A stretch of DNA of 64,000 bases from Mycobacterium sp. UM_WGJ (GCF_000455125.1 NZ_AUWR01000001.1:1-64000); one strand, 5' to 3'; positions 27,615-37,039 are shown, counted from the first letter of the stretch. Translations and numbers: made by a program. Notes: a model not told the origin generated them from the letters alone.

Positions 27615-29819
27615 GTGAGTTCCTCCGAAGAGTACGGAGAAGACCGCTGGGTCGATACCTCCCGGCACCTGACCCTGATCGCCCGGCTCAACACCTCCGC
27701 CGTCGACGCCCGCCGTGGCGTGGTACGGCTGCATCCCGAAGCCGTTGCTGCCCTGGGTATCCGGGAGTGGGACGCGGTCTCGCTGACCGGTTCTCGCACG
27801 ACGTCGGCGGTGGCGGGGCTGACGGGTCCGGATGCGCCGGCCGGTGTGGCGCTGCTCGACGATGTGACGCTGTCCAACGCCGGCTTGCGCGATGGCACAC
27901 AGGTGGTCGTGGCCGCGGCCACCGTCCACGGTGCCCGCTCGGTGACGCTGAGCGGGTCCACCCTGACCTCCCAGACGTTGTCGCCCACGACCCTGCGCCA
28001 AGCTCTGCTGGGCAAGGTGATGACGGTCGGCGACGCGGTCTCCCTGCTGCCGCGCGACCTCGGGCCCGGCACCTCCACGTCGGCGGCCACCGCCGCGCTG
28101 GCATCGGCAGTCGGTATCAGCTGGACCTCGGAGTTGTTGACGGTCACCGGCGTGGACCCGGCCGGGCCGGTCAGCGTTCAGCCCAACTCGCTGGTCACCT
28201 TCGGCAACGGCCCCGCCGCCGCGGTCACCACCGTCGCCAAACCGGCTGCCCCGGCCCGCATCGCCATCGACGAACTCAAGGGCTGCGAGGCGCAGGCCGC
28301 CAAACTCGCCGAATGGCTCAAGCTCGCGCTCGACGAACCGCAGCTGTTGAAAACCCTGCGGGCGGGAACGAATCTCGGTGTGCTGGTGTCCGGTCCCGCC
28401 GGGGTGGGCAAGACGACCCTGGTGCGGGCGGTGTGCGAGGGCCGCCGGCTGATCGAGCTGGACGGGCCCGAGATCGGGGCGCTGGCCGCCGACGAGCGGC
28501 TGGCCGCGGTGCGTTCCGCGGCGACGCAGGTGTGCGACGGCGGCGGAGTGCTGCTCATCGCTGACGTCGACACGCTGTTGCCCGAACCGTCGGAGCCGGT
28601 GGCAACGCTGATCCTTGCCGAACTGCGCAACGTCGTGGCCACCGAAGGGGTGGCGTTCATCGCTACCTCGGCGCTGCCGGACCATGTGGATCCCCGACTG
28701 CGGGCGCCGGAATTGTGCGATCGCGAGATCCGGCTAAGTCTTCCCGACGGCGCGACCCGGGCTGCGCTGCTGGCCACCTTGCTCATCTCGGTTCCCACCG
28801 CAGACCTGGCGTTGGGTGAGATCGCGGAACGCACACCGGGTTTCGTGGCCGCAGACCTTTCCGCACTGGTTCGGGAGGGGGCGCTGCGGGCGGCGTCGCG
28901 AGCCAGCGACAACGATGAGGAACCCAAGCTCACCCAGGAGGATCTGGTCGGAGCACTCAGCGTGATCCGGCCACTGTCGCGCTCGGCGGCCGCAGACGTG
29001 GTGGTCGGCTTACAAGTGGGAAACGTCACCCTCGACGACGTCGGCGACATGGTCGCCACCAAGCAGGCACTGACCGAAGCGGTGTTGTGGCCGCTGCAGC
29101 ACCCGGATACGTTCACCCGCCTCGGCGTCGACCCGCCGCACGGGGTGCTGCTCTACGGCCCACCGGGGTGCGGCAAGACCTTCGTGGTGCGCGCCCTGGC
29201 GGGCTCTGGTCGCGTCAGCGTGCACTCCGTCAAAGGCGCGGAGCTGATGGACAAGTGGGTGGGCAGCAGTGAGCGGGCGGTGCGGGATCTGTTTCAGCGC
29301 GCCCGCGATTCGGCTCCGTCACTGGTCTTCCTCGACGAGATCGACGCCCTGGCACCGCGACGCGGCCAGAGCTTCGATTCGGGGGTCACCGACCGGGTGG
29401 TGGCCGCGCTGCTCACCGAACTCGACGGCGTCACCCCGCTGCGCGACGTGGTGGTGGTCGGTGCCACCAACCGCCCCGATCTGATCGACCCGGCCCTGAC
29501 CCGGCCGGGCCGGCTGGAGAAGCTGGTGTTCGTCGAGCCGCCGGATGCCGACGCTCGCCGGCAGATCCTGCGGGTGTCCGGGAAATCCGTTCCGCTGCAT
29601 GACGACGTCGACCTCGACGCGCTGGCTGCGGACCTGGAGGGCTACAGTGCCGCGGACTGCGTGGCACTGCTACGCGAAGCCGCCCTGACCGCAATGCGGC
29701 GCAGCATCGACGCTGCCGATGTCACCGTGGCCGACGTCACCGCGGCACGCGAGAACGTCCGGCCCTCACTGGATCCCGTTCAGGTCGACGCGCTGCGCTC
29801 CTTCGCTGACAACCGCTGA
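27615..29819 (+). CDS. Two-domain AAA+ ATPase (CDC48/VAT-like)
   Basis: 734 residues. An N-terminal CDC48-type double-psi barrel (ARRGVVRLHPEAVAALGI ... AGVALLDD) precedes two AAA modules. Module 1 has Walker A SGPAGVGKTT near residue 260 and a weakened Walker B LLIADVDTLL (Asp for the usual Glu). Module 2 has Walker A YGPPGCGKTF near 515, Walker B LVFLDEIDAL, and RPGRLEKLVF arginine-finger region. Such unfoldases extract or unfold proteins. Matches Rv0435c. GTG 27615; divergent from the HNH gene. Confidence 0.93.
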   Translation: MSSSEEYGEDRWVDTSRHLTLIARLNTSAVDARRGVVRLHPEAVAALGIREWDAVSLTGSRTTSAVAGLTGPDAPAGVALLDDVTLSNAGLRDGTQVVVAAATVHGARSVTLSGSTLTSQTLSPTTLRQALLGKVMTVGDAVSLLPRDLGPGTSTSAATAALASAVGISWTSELLTVTGVDPAGPVSVQPNSLVTFGNGPAAAVTTVAKPAAPARIAIDELKGCEAQAAKLAEWLKLALDEPQLLKTLRAGTNLGVLVSGPAGVGKTTLVRAVCEGRRLIELDGPEIGALAADERLAAVRSAATQVCDGGGVLLIADVDTLLPEPSEPVATLILAELRNVVATEGVAFIATSALPDHVDPRLRAPELCDREIRLSLPDGATRAALLATLLISVPTADLALGEIAERTPGFVAADLSALVREGALRAASRASDNDEEPKLTQEDLVGALSVIRPLSRSAAADVVVGLQVGNVTLDDVGDMVATKQALTEAVLWPLQHPDTFTRLGVDPPHGVLLYGPPGCGKTFVVRALAGSGRVSVHSVKGAELMDKWVGSSERAVRDLFQRARDSAPSLVFLDEIDALAPRRGQSFDSGVTDRVVAALLTELDGVTPLRDVVVVGATNRPDLIDPALTRPGRLEKLVFVEPPDADARRQILRVSGKSVPLHDDVDLDALAADLEGYSAADCVALLREAALTAMRRSIDAADVTVADVTAARENVRPSLDPVQVDALRSFADNR

Positions 29820-29836
29820 GTTCGGAGTATCGGCAA

Positions 29837-30637
29837 TCAAGAGACCTCGACCAGCGCGGCGAGCCGGGACAGTGAGGCGGCGAGCTTGTCCGCGGTAGTG
29901 TCCCGGGCGCGGGCGAGACGGTTCGGGTCGGACAGCTCCGACCAGTCGTAGGTGTGGGTTACTCGCGTGCGCGCCGGCCCGAGCGGCTCGAGCTCCCATC
30001 GCCACAGGTGTCCCGGCGGCGCACACCCGGGGGCCGCCGGGCGCCAGGCGATGCGGCGCCCTTCCTCGAACTCCACCACGTGGTTCTCCCGGACCTTTCC
30101 CATGGTCAGCGTCATGGTGAAAACGTCTCCGACGGCATGAACCCGTTGGCCGGGTGCGGCTTCGGCCAGATTCGCGTTGCCATCCCAGCGCGGCTGCCGG
30201 GCCGGGTCGGCGATGAAGTCGAAGATCAGCTTCGCCGGCGCCGCGATCACCCTGCTGGCGCTGACCACCTTCGCCGGCAGTGGCGAGCCGACTCGATGCA
30301 AGGTGCCTTCGGGGTCGATATAGGCGAATTCCCTGATTTGGTAGTCGGTGTCGACCGGTTCGACAAACCGTCCCGGTACGCCTGACGCCGTCCATTGCGC
30401 ATAGAGCCCGTCGGCGTCGTCGACATAGAAGTACACGCTGGCGGCGGTGCGCAGTGGATCGTGTTCGGCCCATTCGGAAAGGTGCAACGAAACCGGACCG
30501 CGGTCGGCGAATCCGTAGCGGGCCGGGCCGCCATAGTGGTTGACGGTGAACCCGAGCCGACGGTAGCGGTCCAGTGCAGCGTCGAGGTCTCGCACGGAAA
30601 TGATCGGTGCGACCGAGGTGAACTCGATGTCGGCCAT
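29837..30637 (-). CDS. VOC domain fused to SRPBCC (START-like) domain
   Basis: 266 residues. Residues 1-118 are a VOC/bleomycin-resistance module (VAPIISVRDLDAALDRYRRL ... REFAYIDPEGTLHRVGS). Residues 123-266 are an SRPBCC/polyketide cyclase-like ligand-binding barrel (VVSASRVIAAPAKLIFDFIA, RQPRWDGNAN, VTHTYDWSEL). No active site can be assigned with confidence. Convergent with the ATPase gene and 60 bp from the P450 stop in the same direction. May bind or modify a hydrophobic small molecule. Confidence 0.85.
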   Translation of the reverse strand: MADIEFTSVAPIISVRDLDAALDRYRRLGFTVNHYGGPARYGFADRGPVSLHLSEWAEHDPLRTAASVYFYVDDADGLYAQWTASGVPGRFVEPVDTDYQIREFAYIDPEGTLHRVGSPLPAKVVSASRVIAAPAKLIFDFIADPARQPRWDGNANLAEAAPGQRVHAVGDVFTMTLTMGKVRENHVVEFEEGRRIAWRPAAPGCAPPGHLWRWELEPLGPARTRVTHTYDWSELSDPNRLARARDTTADKLAASLSRLAALVEVS

Positions 30638-30697
30638 AGCGTGAGCGTACGTCGAGGCAAGCTCGCTGGCCCTGCGCCACGGATTCAGCCCAGCGGG

Positions 30698-31978
30698 CTA
30701 GCCCACCGGGTCGAACTCGATGTGCAGCTCGGTCAGCCCGCGCAGCAGGAACGTGGGCTCGTAGGAGTAGCGCCGCTGGCCGGCGGGCCCGTGGTGGGCT
30801 TCGCTGACCCGGAGGTCACGCATCCGGTCCAGCATGCGGTGGATCGTGATGCGCCCTTCGACCCGGGCCAGTGGCGCACCGGCGCAGGTGTGGATGCCGC
30901 GGCCGAAGGCGATGTGTTCGCGCACGTTCTTGCGGTCCAGCCGGAACTCGTCGGGGCTGGCGAATTTGCGCGGATCCCGGTTCGCCGCACCCAGACACAG
31001 CATCAGCACGGTGCCGGCTTTGATCGGCACCCCGCCCAGCGTGGTGGTCTTACGGGCGAGACGGAAGTCGATCTTGGTGGGGCTCTGAATTCGCAGCGCC
31101 TCCTCGATGAAGGCCGGGATCAGCGCGGGGTTGTCTCGCAGCGTCTGCTGGAGCTCGGGTCGATCGCCCAGGGTTTGCACCGCCGCCCCCAGCAACTTGG
31201 TGACAGTTTCCTGACCGGCAGCGAATAGGAAGGTGGCTGGGCGAACCACCTCCAGCAGTTCCGGTGTGGAACCGTCGGGGTAGGTCGCGGCGGCCAGCGC
31301 GCTGAGAACGTCCCCACGAGGCTCCCGCCGCCGCTCGGAGAGGTAGCCGCTGAACTTCCCGTCGAGGTACTGCAGAGGATTGAGACCCACCGGTGTCCCA
31401 TCAAGGGAGCCGACATGCTGCCCCTCCTGATGCCCGGCACCCAGCGCACTGCGGAACTCCGCGCGATCCTCCTCCGGGACCCCGAGCAGATCGGTGATGG
31501 CCAGGGTTGCATACGGTTTGGCGTAGTCGAACAGGAACTCACAGCGGCCGGTACCGATGAATTCGTCGAGCTGCGTATCGGTCAGCTGCCAGATGAACTC
31601 CTCGTTCTCCTTGAGCCGCTTGGGAGTCAGCAGCCCGCTCAACAGCGAGCGGGCTCGGGTATGCGCCGGCGGATCCATCACCACGACGTGCTCGAAGATC
31701 GGGAACTCGTGCCGGTGCGCCTCGATCTGCTCGGTGATGTCGTCGCCCTCAGGCTCGAACGGCAGCGGTGGAAACGGCCCGCCGATGGCGTTCACCGCCG
31801 AGAATGAGTCGTGGTCTTTGAACGCGGCGAGCACCTCGTCGTAGCCGGTGACAGCCACGACACCGTGATGTGGCTCGGTGAACACCGGGCCCTTGGCACG
31901 CAGGTACTCGTAGTAGTCGTAGGGATCTTGGGTGACGGCCTGGTCGGAGAAGTAGTCCACCGCCGCGAGATCCACCAT
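30698..31978 (-). CDS. Cytochrome P450
   Basis: 426-residue soluble P450 monooxygenase. I-helix oxygen-activation motif AGQET (254-258), ExxR in EEALRIQ (near 293-296) and haem-binding AFGRGIHTCAG with proximal Cys365. Electrons would come from a ferredoxin encoded elsewhere. Start ATG 31978 (MVDLAAVDYFSD) is favoured by GGGAG just upstream and by the family's usual N-terminus; a frame open to 32017 runs into the promoter. Divergent from a TetR gene, its probable regulator. CYP family not assigned; substrate unknown. Confidence 0.93.
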   Translation of the reverse strand: MVDLAAVDYFSDQAVTQDPYDYYEYLRAKGPVFTEPHHGVVAVTGYDEVLAAFKDHDSFSAVNAIGGPFPPLPFEPEGDDITEQIEAHRHEFPIFEHVVVMDPPAHTRARSLLSGLLTPKRLKENEEFIWQLTDTQLDEFIGTGRCEFLFDYAKPYATLAITDLLGVPEEDRAEFRSALGAGHQEGQHVGSLDGTPVGLNPLQYLDGKFSGYLSERRREPRGDVLSALAAATYPDGSTPELLEVVRPATFLFAAGQETVTKLLGAAVQTLGDRPELQQTLRDNPALIPAFIEEALRIQSPTKIDFRLARKTTTLGGVPIKAGTVLMLCLGAANRDPRKFASPDEFRLDRKNVREHIAFGRGIHTCAGAPLARVEGRITIHRMLDRMRDLRVSEAHHGPAGQRRYSYEPTFLLRGLTELHIEFDPVG

Positions 31979-32020
31979 CTCCCGATACCCCTTTCGCGCG
32001 CGCGGCAACCTCGTCACACT

Positions 32021-32034
32021 GGTCGATCGATCAA
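32021..32034. promoter_or_regulatory. Palindromic site, possible TetR operator
   Basis: GGTCGATCGATCAA contains the overlapping self-complementary cores TCGATCGA and GATCGATC, in the 129-bp gap between the P450 and tetR genes. Location and dyad symmetry fit a TetR operator controlling both, but the symmetric core is short. Confidence 0.4.
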
Positions 32035-32107
32035 ATTGCTAGAATGCGTCATGCCTACCACGCGCGGCGCCGGACGGTCAAGCAACCGCAACCCCGGGCC
32101 GGCCTGA

Positions 32108-32704
32108 ATGGCGGCTCCACGCAAGGCCAAAACGACCGACAACGCCACCCGACGCCGCCTGATCGAGGCGACGGCGCGATTGATGCGCGACGAGGGCTAT
32201 GCCGCGGCGACGTCGCGGCGGGTCGCCGCCGAGGCCGGCGTGCGCCAAGCCCTGGTCTATTACTACTTCCCCACCATGGATGACCTGTTCGTCGAGGTGT
32301 TGAGGGCTGGCGCCGATGTCGCGCTGGAGCGGATGCGCGCCGCCCTGACCGACGACGACCCGCTGCGGACACTGTGGGAGATCAATAGCGATACCCGTAT
32401 GACCAGCTTAAACACCGAGTTCATGGCACTGGCCAACCACCGCAAGGCGATCCGGACCGAACTCAAGGCCTATGCCGAGCGAGTACGCGACATCGAGACC
32501 GCGGCCGTCACGGTGGCACTGCGCGCCAACGGCGTCGATCTGGAGGAATATCCGCCGGTCGTGATCTCGATCCTGATCGCCCAAACCGCCCGCAACCTAT
32601 GCAACGAGAGCGCGGTCGGCGTCACCCGGGGGCACGACGAAGTGCGCGCCCTGATCGAGCGCCAGTTGAGCCGGCTGGCGCCGCCGCCCGCCGCCCCCCG
32701 CTAG
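32108..32704 (+). CDS. TetR family transcriptional regulator
   Basis: 198 residues. N-terminal helix-turn-helix (RLIEATARLMRDEGYAAATS then RRVAAEAGVRQALVYYYFPT), followed by an all-helical ligand-binding domain. It is divergent from the P450 and lies 77 bp upstream of the SDR, so it probably regulates one or both. There is no Shine-Dalgarno before ATG 32108; instead an 18-codon reading frame (32051-32107) ends with TGA directly against this ATG, so translation may be coupled. Confidence 0.92.
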   Translation: MAAPRKAKTTDNATRRRLIEATARLMRDEGYAAATSRRVAAEAGVRQALVYYYFPTMDDLFVEVLRAGADVALERMRAALTDDDPLRTLWEINSDTRMTSLNTEFMALANHRKAIRTELKAYAERVRDIETAAVTVALRANGVDLEEYPPVVISILIAQTARNLCNESAVGVTRGHDEVRALIERQLSRLAPPPAAPR

Positions 32705-32781
32705 CAACCGATGGTTGACAGGCTGGCCCTTTGGTGCCAGCCTTGCTGATCTATCGACCAACAACGAGACGAGGTGCGGAC

Positions 32782-33621
32782 ATGAGTGGACGAGTAGCGG
32801 GAAAGGTCGCGCTCATCACCGGCGCGGCCCGCGGCCAGGGGCGCAGTCACGCGGTGCGACTCGCGCAGGAAGGTGCCGACATCATCGCCGTCGATGTCTG
32901 CGCTCGGATCAGCAGCAACGAGGACATCCCCGCGGCGACGCCCGACGACCTCGCCGAGACCGCCGACCTGGTCAAGGGATTGGACCGCCGCATCGTGACG
33001 GCGCAAGTCGATGTGCGTGACTTCGACGCGCTCAAGGCTGCGGTCGACGGCGGTGTCGAGCAGCTCGGGCGCCTCGATGTCATAGTGGCCAACGCCGGAA
33101 TCGGCAACGGTGGCGAGACCCTGGACAAAACCTCCGAGGCCGACTGGCAGGACATGATCGACGTCAACCTGTCCGGCGTCTGGAAGACCGTCAAAGCCGC
33201 TGTCCCGCATCTTATCTCTGGCGGCAACGGCGGTTCTATCGTGCTGACCAGCTCGGTGGGCGGCCTCAAGGCCTACCCGCACACCGGTCACTACATCGCG
33301 GCAAAACACGGCGTGGTGGGGCTGATGCGCACCTTCGCCGTCGAACTCGGCCAGCACTTCATCCGGGTCAACTCGGTGCACCCCACCAACGTGAACACGC
33401 CGCTGTTCATGAACGAGGGCACGATGAAGCTGTTCCGCCCGGACCTGGAGAACCCCGGACCGGATGACATGGCCGTCGTGGCGCAGCTCATGCACGTGCT
33501 GCCGATCGGATGGGTGGAGCCGGTGGACATCAGCAACGCCGTGCTGTTTCTGGCCTCCGACGAGGCCCGGTATGTCACCGGACTCACGCTCACCGTCGAC
33601 GCCGGCAGCTGCCTGAAGTAG
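32782..33621 (+). CDS. Mycofactocin-coupled SDR family oxidoreductase
   Basis: 279-residue SDR of the group with tightly held NAD that uses mycofactocin as external electron carrier. Markers are LITGAARGQGRSHAVRLAQE at the start, the long insertion after VDVC containing a run of acidic residues, NAGIGNGG, Ser in LTSSVGGL and YxxxK in HYIAAKHG. It ends with DAGSCLK. Substrate is probably a secondary alcohol. ATG 32782 with a GAGG upstream. Downstream of the TetR gene. Confidence 0.9.
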   Translation: MSGRVAGKVALITGAARGQGRSHAVRLAQEGADIIAVDVCARISSNEDIPAATPDDLAETADLVKGLDRRIVTAQVDVRDFDALKAAVDGGVEQLGRLDVIVANAGIGNGGETLDKTSEADWQDMIDVNLSGVWKTVKAAVPHLISGGNGGSIVLTSSVGGLKAYPHTGHYIAAKHGVVGLMRTFAVELGQHFIRVNSVHPTNVNTPLFMNEGTMKLFRPDLENPGPDDMAVVAQLMHVLPIGWVEPVDISNAVLFLASDEARYVTGLTLTVDAGSCLK

Positions 33622-33639
33622 GCCCGCAAAATATCCGTC

Positions 33640-33694
33640 GACCCTGCGTCCCGGGCGCAGCGCACTCGCACTTTCACGCCCTGGACGCAGGGTC
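33640..33694. terminator. 12-bp perfect inverted repeat between convergent genes
   Basis: GACCCTGCGTCC (33640-33651) and GGACGCAGGGTC (33683-33694) face each other across 31 bases. The element fills the gap between the SDR stop and the stop of the LON-domain gene, so it could act as a bidirectional terminator, but there is no T-run and the loop is long. It could also be a dispersed mycobacterial repeat. Confidence 0.5.
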
Positions 33695-34331
33695 AACGAG
33701 GGATGTCGAATTCGACTCGCGCGGAAACGGTTTCGATCGCCTCGTACAGCGCCGACAAGCGGTCCGACAGCGACGGCGCCGCCAGCACCGCGTAGCGGTC
33801 GGCCTCCCCCATCGGGACGCGGCAAGCCAGCGAGTACAGTCGCTGCACCGGGTCCAGCGAGCGCAGCCGGCGACCGCCCAGCAAACTGTTGCGACCCGGC
33901 ATCACCCACCGTCGCTGGGCTTGGGCCATCCGCTTGTGCAGCGTGACGATGCGATCTTCGAGCGCACCGAACTGCTTGTCCGTCAACGGTTCTGACGGCT
34001 CGTCAGGCCATACCTCGGTGATCGCCCGCGGGTACGGATCGTCGGCGAGCCATTCACGCACCCGGATCCGCTCCCCGGTCAGGCAACGCAACGCGTACCG
34101 GCCCGCCCCGAGTTCCGTGCACTGGGTGATGTTGGCCATCGCGCCGACATCGTTGCGCTGCTCACCGCCGCCCACCTCTCGGCCCCGAGCGATCAGCACC
34201 ACCCCGAACCGGGGATCACCGCTGCGCATCAAGTCGCCGACCAACACGGTGTAACGCAACTCGAAGATCCGCAGCGACAGTTCCTCGCCGGGCAGCAACA
34301 CCCATTCCAGCGGGAACATCGGCAGTTCCAT
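33693..34331 (-). CDS. LON N-terminal (substrate-binding) domain protein
   Basis: 212 residues with a Lon-type PUA-like N-terminal domain: MFPLEWVLLPGEELSLRIFE, YTVLVGDLMRSGDPRFGVVL, and GRYALRCLTGERIRV. There is no ATPase or protease part. Stand-alone LON-domain proteins may act as adaptors that recognise substrates. ATG 34331 overlaps the stop of the upstream gene (TGATG), giving tight coupling; GTG 34334 would add one residue. Matches Rv0434. Last gene of the DUF3263-virR-sodC-ligase-LON run. Confidence 0.9.
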   Translation of the reverse strand: MELPMFPLEWVLLPGEELSLRIFELRYTVLVGDLMRSGDPRFGVVLIARGREVGGGEQRNDVGAMANITQCTELGAGRYALRCLTGERIRVREWLADDPYPRAITEVWPDEPSEPLTDKQFGALEDRIVTLHKRMAQAQRRWVMPGRNSLLGGRRLRSLDPVQRLYSLACRVPMGEADRYAVLAAPSLSDRLSALYEAIETVSARVEFDIPR

Positions 34332-35518
34332 CACGAGATATCGAGCTCGCCCACCAGTGCATCGACCACGGCACGCAGATCACCGTCGTGTTCCTCGGCG
34401 ACCCGGCGCTGACGCTGGTACGAAGCGCCAGTTCGGTAGATGTCCGCGACAGCCGCCAACTCGTCGGAGCAGTGCAGGCGCGCGGCGACCGGTGCCAGCC
34501 GGTTCAGCAGCTCGTCGAGGTCCTCGGTGACCAGCCGCTCGTTGCTGTCGGCATCAAGGATGATCTCGGCGTCCAGCCCGTAGCGGGCCGCGCGCCATTT
34601 GTTCTCCTGCACGTGCCAGGGCGGCATGGTGGGCAGGGACTCATCGGCCTCCAGCCGCCGGTCCAGATCGACGATCAGGCAGTGCGTCAACGCCACCAAG
34701 GCGCCCAGCTCGCGCAGGTTGGACACTCCGTCGCAGACCCGCACCTCAATGGTGCCCAGATGTGGTGACGGCCGGATGTCCCAACGGATCTCGTTGGTGT
34801 GGTCGATGATTCCGGTCTTCTTCTGGTCGTAGACGAAACCCTCGAACTCTGCCCAAGTCTGGAACTGGAACGGCAGACCCGCCGTGGGCAACTGCTGGAA
34901 CATCATCGCGCGGTTGCTGGCGTAACCCGTGTCGTGACCGTCCCACCACGGCGATGACGCGGACAACGCCAGCAGGTGCGGATAATGCTGCAGCAGCGAC
35001 GAGATGATCGGCATCACCTTGTAGGACGAGGAAATGCCGACGTGGACGTGCACGCCCCAGATCAACATCTGCCGGCCCCACCACTGGGTGCGTTTGATCA
35101 ACTCGGCGTAGCGGGGCGCGTCGGTCAGCTTCTGCGCCGACCACTGTGCGAACGGGTGCGCGCCGGCGCCGAAGAGCTCCATCCCCCGGGCGTGCACGAT
35201 CGGCCGGGTCGTCTTCAGCGTCTGGCGCAGATCCTCGATGGCCTCGCCCGTGTTGTCGCAGATACCCGTGACGAGCTCGACGGTGTTGCGCAGCAACTCC
35301 TTGTGCACGCGCGGGTTTTCGCCAAGCTCGGACAGGACCGCGCTGGCTTCGTTGCTCAGATCACGCGTCTGGGCATCGACGAGAGCCAGCTCCCATTCCA
35401 CGCCGAGGGTGGGACGGGCGCTGCGAGCGAACTCGATTCGGGCTTCAGATCTCGGCGAAGCCCCGACCGGCGGGCTATCCGGCGCCGATGACACCACACG
35501 CAATCCGCTTTCCGGCAT
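34331..35518 (-). CDS. YbdK-type carboxylate-amine ligase (glutamate-cysteine ligase 2 family)
   Basis: 395 residues, very like Rv0433 as I recall it (376 residues). The family forms gamma-glutamyl-type amide bonds using ATP; in mycobacteria the true product is unclear because they use mycothiol, not glutathione. Markers are [12 protein letters not shown] near the N-terminus, [36 protein letters not shown] and [15 protein letters not shown] 35518 lies 44 bases inside the 3' end of sodC, and the first 20-odd residues are not obviously conserved, so a later GTG (MPESGLRVV region) may be the real start. Confidence 0.88.
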   Translation of the reverse strand: MPESGLRVVSSAPDSPPVGASPRSEARIEFARSARPTLGVEWELALVDAQTRDLSNEASAVLSELGENPRVHKELLRNTVELVTGICDNTGEAIEDLRQTLKTTRPIVHARGMELFGAGAHPFAQWSAQKLTDAPRYAELIKRTQWWGRQMLIWGVHVHVGISSSYKVMPIISSLLQHYPHLLALSASSPWWDGHDTGYASNRAMMFQQLPTAGLPFQFQTWAEFEGFVYDQKKTGIIDHTNEIRWDIRPSPHLGTIEVRVCDGVSNLRELGALVALTHCLIVDLDRRLEADESLPTMPPWHVQENKWRAARYGLDAEIILDADSNERLVTEDLDELLNRLAPVAARLHCSDELAAVADIYRTGASYQRQRRVAEEHDGDLRAVVDALVGELDIS

Positions 35519-36185
35519 CTCCGGTGGTCAGCGTGGTCTGGTCCGGGCCGGGCGTGCCATTGACCTGGGTGTAGCGGTCCGCCGGGATGTTGGCGAAGTT
35601 GTCATCGTCGGCGTGGATGATGATCGAGGTTCCCTCGCCAGCCAGCAGTTCAGCTTTGGTGAACGAGTCGGTGGTGGTGACCAGCAGCCCACTGCCGTCG
35701 GAGCGCACCTGCAGCGACGTCAGGTCACCGCTCTGCGGGTGCTCGCTGTGGCCGGGCGCCTGGAAGTGGCCGCCGGCCGACAGGAAGCTGCCGGGCGCGC
35801 CGCCGGTGGGGGCCACCGACTCTGCTTCACACTTCCCGACTGCGTGGACGTGCAGGCCGTGGAAACCAGGCGACAGCACACCGCTGCTGGTGGTCCGCAC
35901 GGTCACGGTGGCGAACTCCTTACCGCCGGACTTGCTGAATTCGAACGTCGCGGTGGCGACCTGGCCGCCATCGGCGGTCGTCAGATGCGCGACGAGATTG
36001 TCCGCGCCGGCCGAACCACCCGACTCGGACTCCGTGGCCGACGGCGCCGCCGACCCGGTCCAGATGGCCGGCGTGGTGCCGGGCACGTCTGAGGGCACCT
36101 CGTTGGGGGGACTGCACGCCGCCAACAGCACGGCCGGGGTGGCGAAGACGACGGCGGCAAGAGCTCTGCGGTGACCTGTGACCAT
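35475..36185 (-). CDS. sodC: Cu/Zn superoxide dismutase lipoprotein
   Basis: 236 residues. Converts superoxide to hydrogen peroxide and oxygen at the cell surface, protecting the envelope. Signal peptide with lipobox LAAC (Cys24), a low-complexity Ser/Thr/Pro linker, then the SOD domain: copper ligands in [10 protein letters not shown] and the bridging and zinc ligands in [18 protein letters not shown], and the last His in [10 protein letters not shown]. The KC...AC cysteines give the structural disulphide. Matches Rv0432. ATG 36185; nine bases after the virR-like stop. Confidence 0.96.
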   Translation of the reverse strand: MVTGHRRALAAVVFATPAVLLAACSPPNEVPSDVPGTTPAIWTGSAAPSATESESGGSAGADNLVAHLTTADGGQVATATFEFSKSGGKEFATVTVRTTSSGVLSPGFHGLHVHAVGKCEAESVAPTGGAPGSFLSAGGHFQAPGHSEHPQSGDLTSLQVRSDGSGLLVTTTDSFTKAELLAGEGTSIIIHADDDNFANIPADRYTQVNGTPGPDQTTLTTGDAGKRIACGVIGAG

Positions 36186-36194
36186 GCGAGGAGC

Positions 36195-36665
36195 TTAACC
36201 CGCGACCACCACGATGACGCCCGGTGGTTGCTCGGCCACGTCGGGGATGCGCGGCTCGACGACCGCTCCCAGCACCTGGGCGATCGAATGGGCCGCGTCC
36301 TGCTCACCCTCGGCGTCGCTGAAATAGACGGTGGTCTGGGTGACCTCGGGCAGTTCGAGGTTGCCGATCTCGGTCACGTTCCAGCCGGCTTCGCGCAGCC
36401 GGTCGGCGGTGTTCCCCGCCAGGCCCGCCTGTTCGGAGATGTTGAAGACCCGCACGTCGGACTTACGCGCGGGGCGTTCGGGTTTGGCCGGCGCCGAGGA
36501 CGTGGTGACGGGTTGCGCCGTCGTCGAACGGTCGGCGTCGTCGTCGGTGCTCGAGGAGCCGAGGGCTTGAAACCCGACCAGCAGGAAGACGGTGCCCAAG
36601 AACAGCAGCACCATCACCATTGCCCGGAGTGGGAGTCGAGAGGAGTCAGGAACGTGGTCGTTCAT
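36195..36665 (-). CDS. virR: VirR-like LytR_C-domain membrane protein
   Basis: 156 residues. One membrane helix (about 14-36), a Ser/Thr/Pro linker of roughly 30 residues rich in TTAQPVTTSSAPAK, then a LytR C-terminal domain (DVRVFNISEQAGLAGNTADR ... TTVYFSDAEGEQDAAHSI). It corresponds to Rv0431, called VirR, reported to control vesicle release and cell-wall permeability through peptidoglycan. ATG 36665 preferred over GTG 36674. Next to sodC, same strand, within the conserved five-gene run. Confidence 0.88.
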   Translation of the reverse strand: MNDHVPDSSRLPLRAMVMVLLFLGTVFLLVGFQALGSSSTDDDADRSTTAQPVTTSSAPAKPERPARKSDVRVFNISEQAGLAGNTADRLREAGWNVTEIGNLELPEVTQTTVYFSDAEGEQDAAHSIAQVLGAVVEPRIPDVAEQPPGVIVVVAG

Positions 36666-36730
36666 TGCGCCCACTGTATCGAGGAGCGGGCCATGACCTA
36701 TAAACGCCCGGCGATCAACGTGTCAGGCAA

Positions 36731-37039
36731 TCAGGTGATGTCGAACCCGAGCCGGCGCGCGGCACGCGCCTTCTGGCGGCTGGAGCGCAGCCGACGCAGC
36801 CGTTTGACCAGCATCGGGTCGGCGGCCAGCGCTTCGGGCCGGTCGACTAGCGCGTTGAGGACCTGGTAGTACCGAGTCGCCGACAGCGCAAAGCGTTCCT
36901 TGATGGCCTCTTCCTTGGCGCCGGCGTACTTCCACCAATCCCGTTCGAAAGACAGGATGTCGTGTTCGCGACGGCTCAGACCGTCGGTGGGTTCCGAATC
37001 GTCCCCTGAGCGATTCGCCTGCGCCATGGCGCCGTCCAT
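36731..37039 (-). CDS. DUF3263 family small protein
   Basis: 102 residues, the same length as Rv0430. A single DUF3263 region: LSRREHDILSFERDWWKYAG, then KEEAIKERFALSATRYYQVL, ending in a basic tail RRLRRLRSSRQKARAARRLG. The helix pattern looks like a DNA-binding helix-turn-helix (inference). ATG 37039 has AGGA 6 bases upstream, which fixes the start over the longer open frame. Heads the DUF3263-virR-sodC-ligase-LON run and is divergent from def. Confidence 0.88.
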   Translation of the reverse strand: MDGAMAQANRSGDDSEPTDGLSRREHDILSFERDWWKYAGAKEEAIKERFALSATRYYQVLNALVDRPEALAADPMLVKRLRRLRSSRQKARAARRLGFDIT

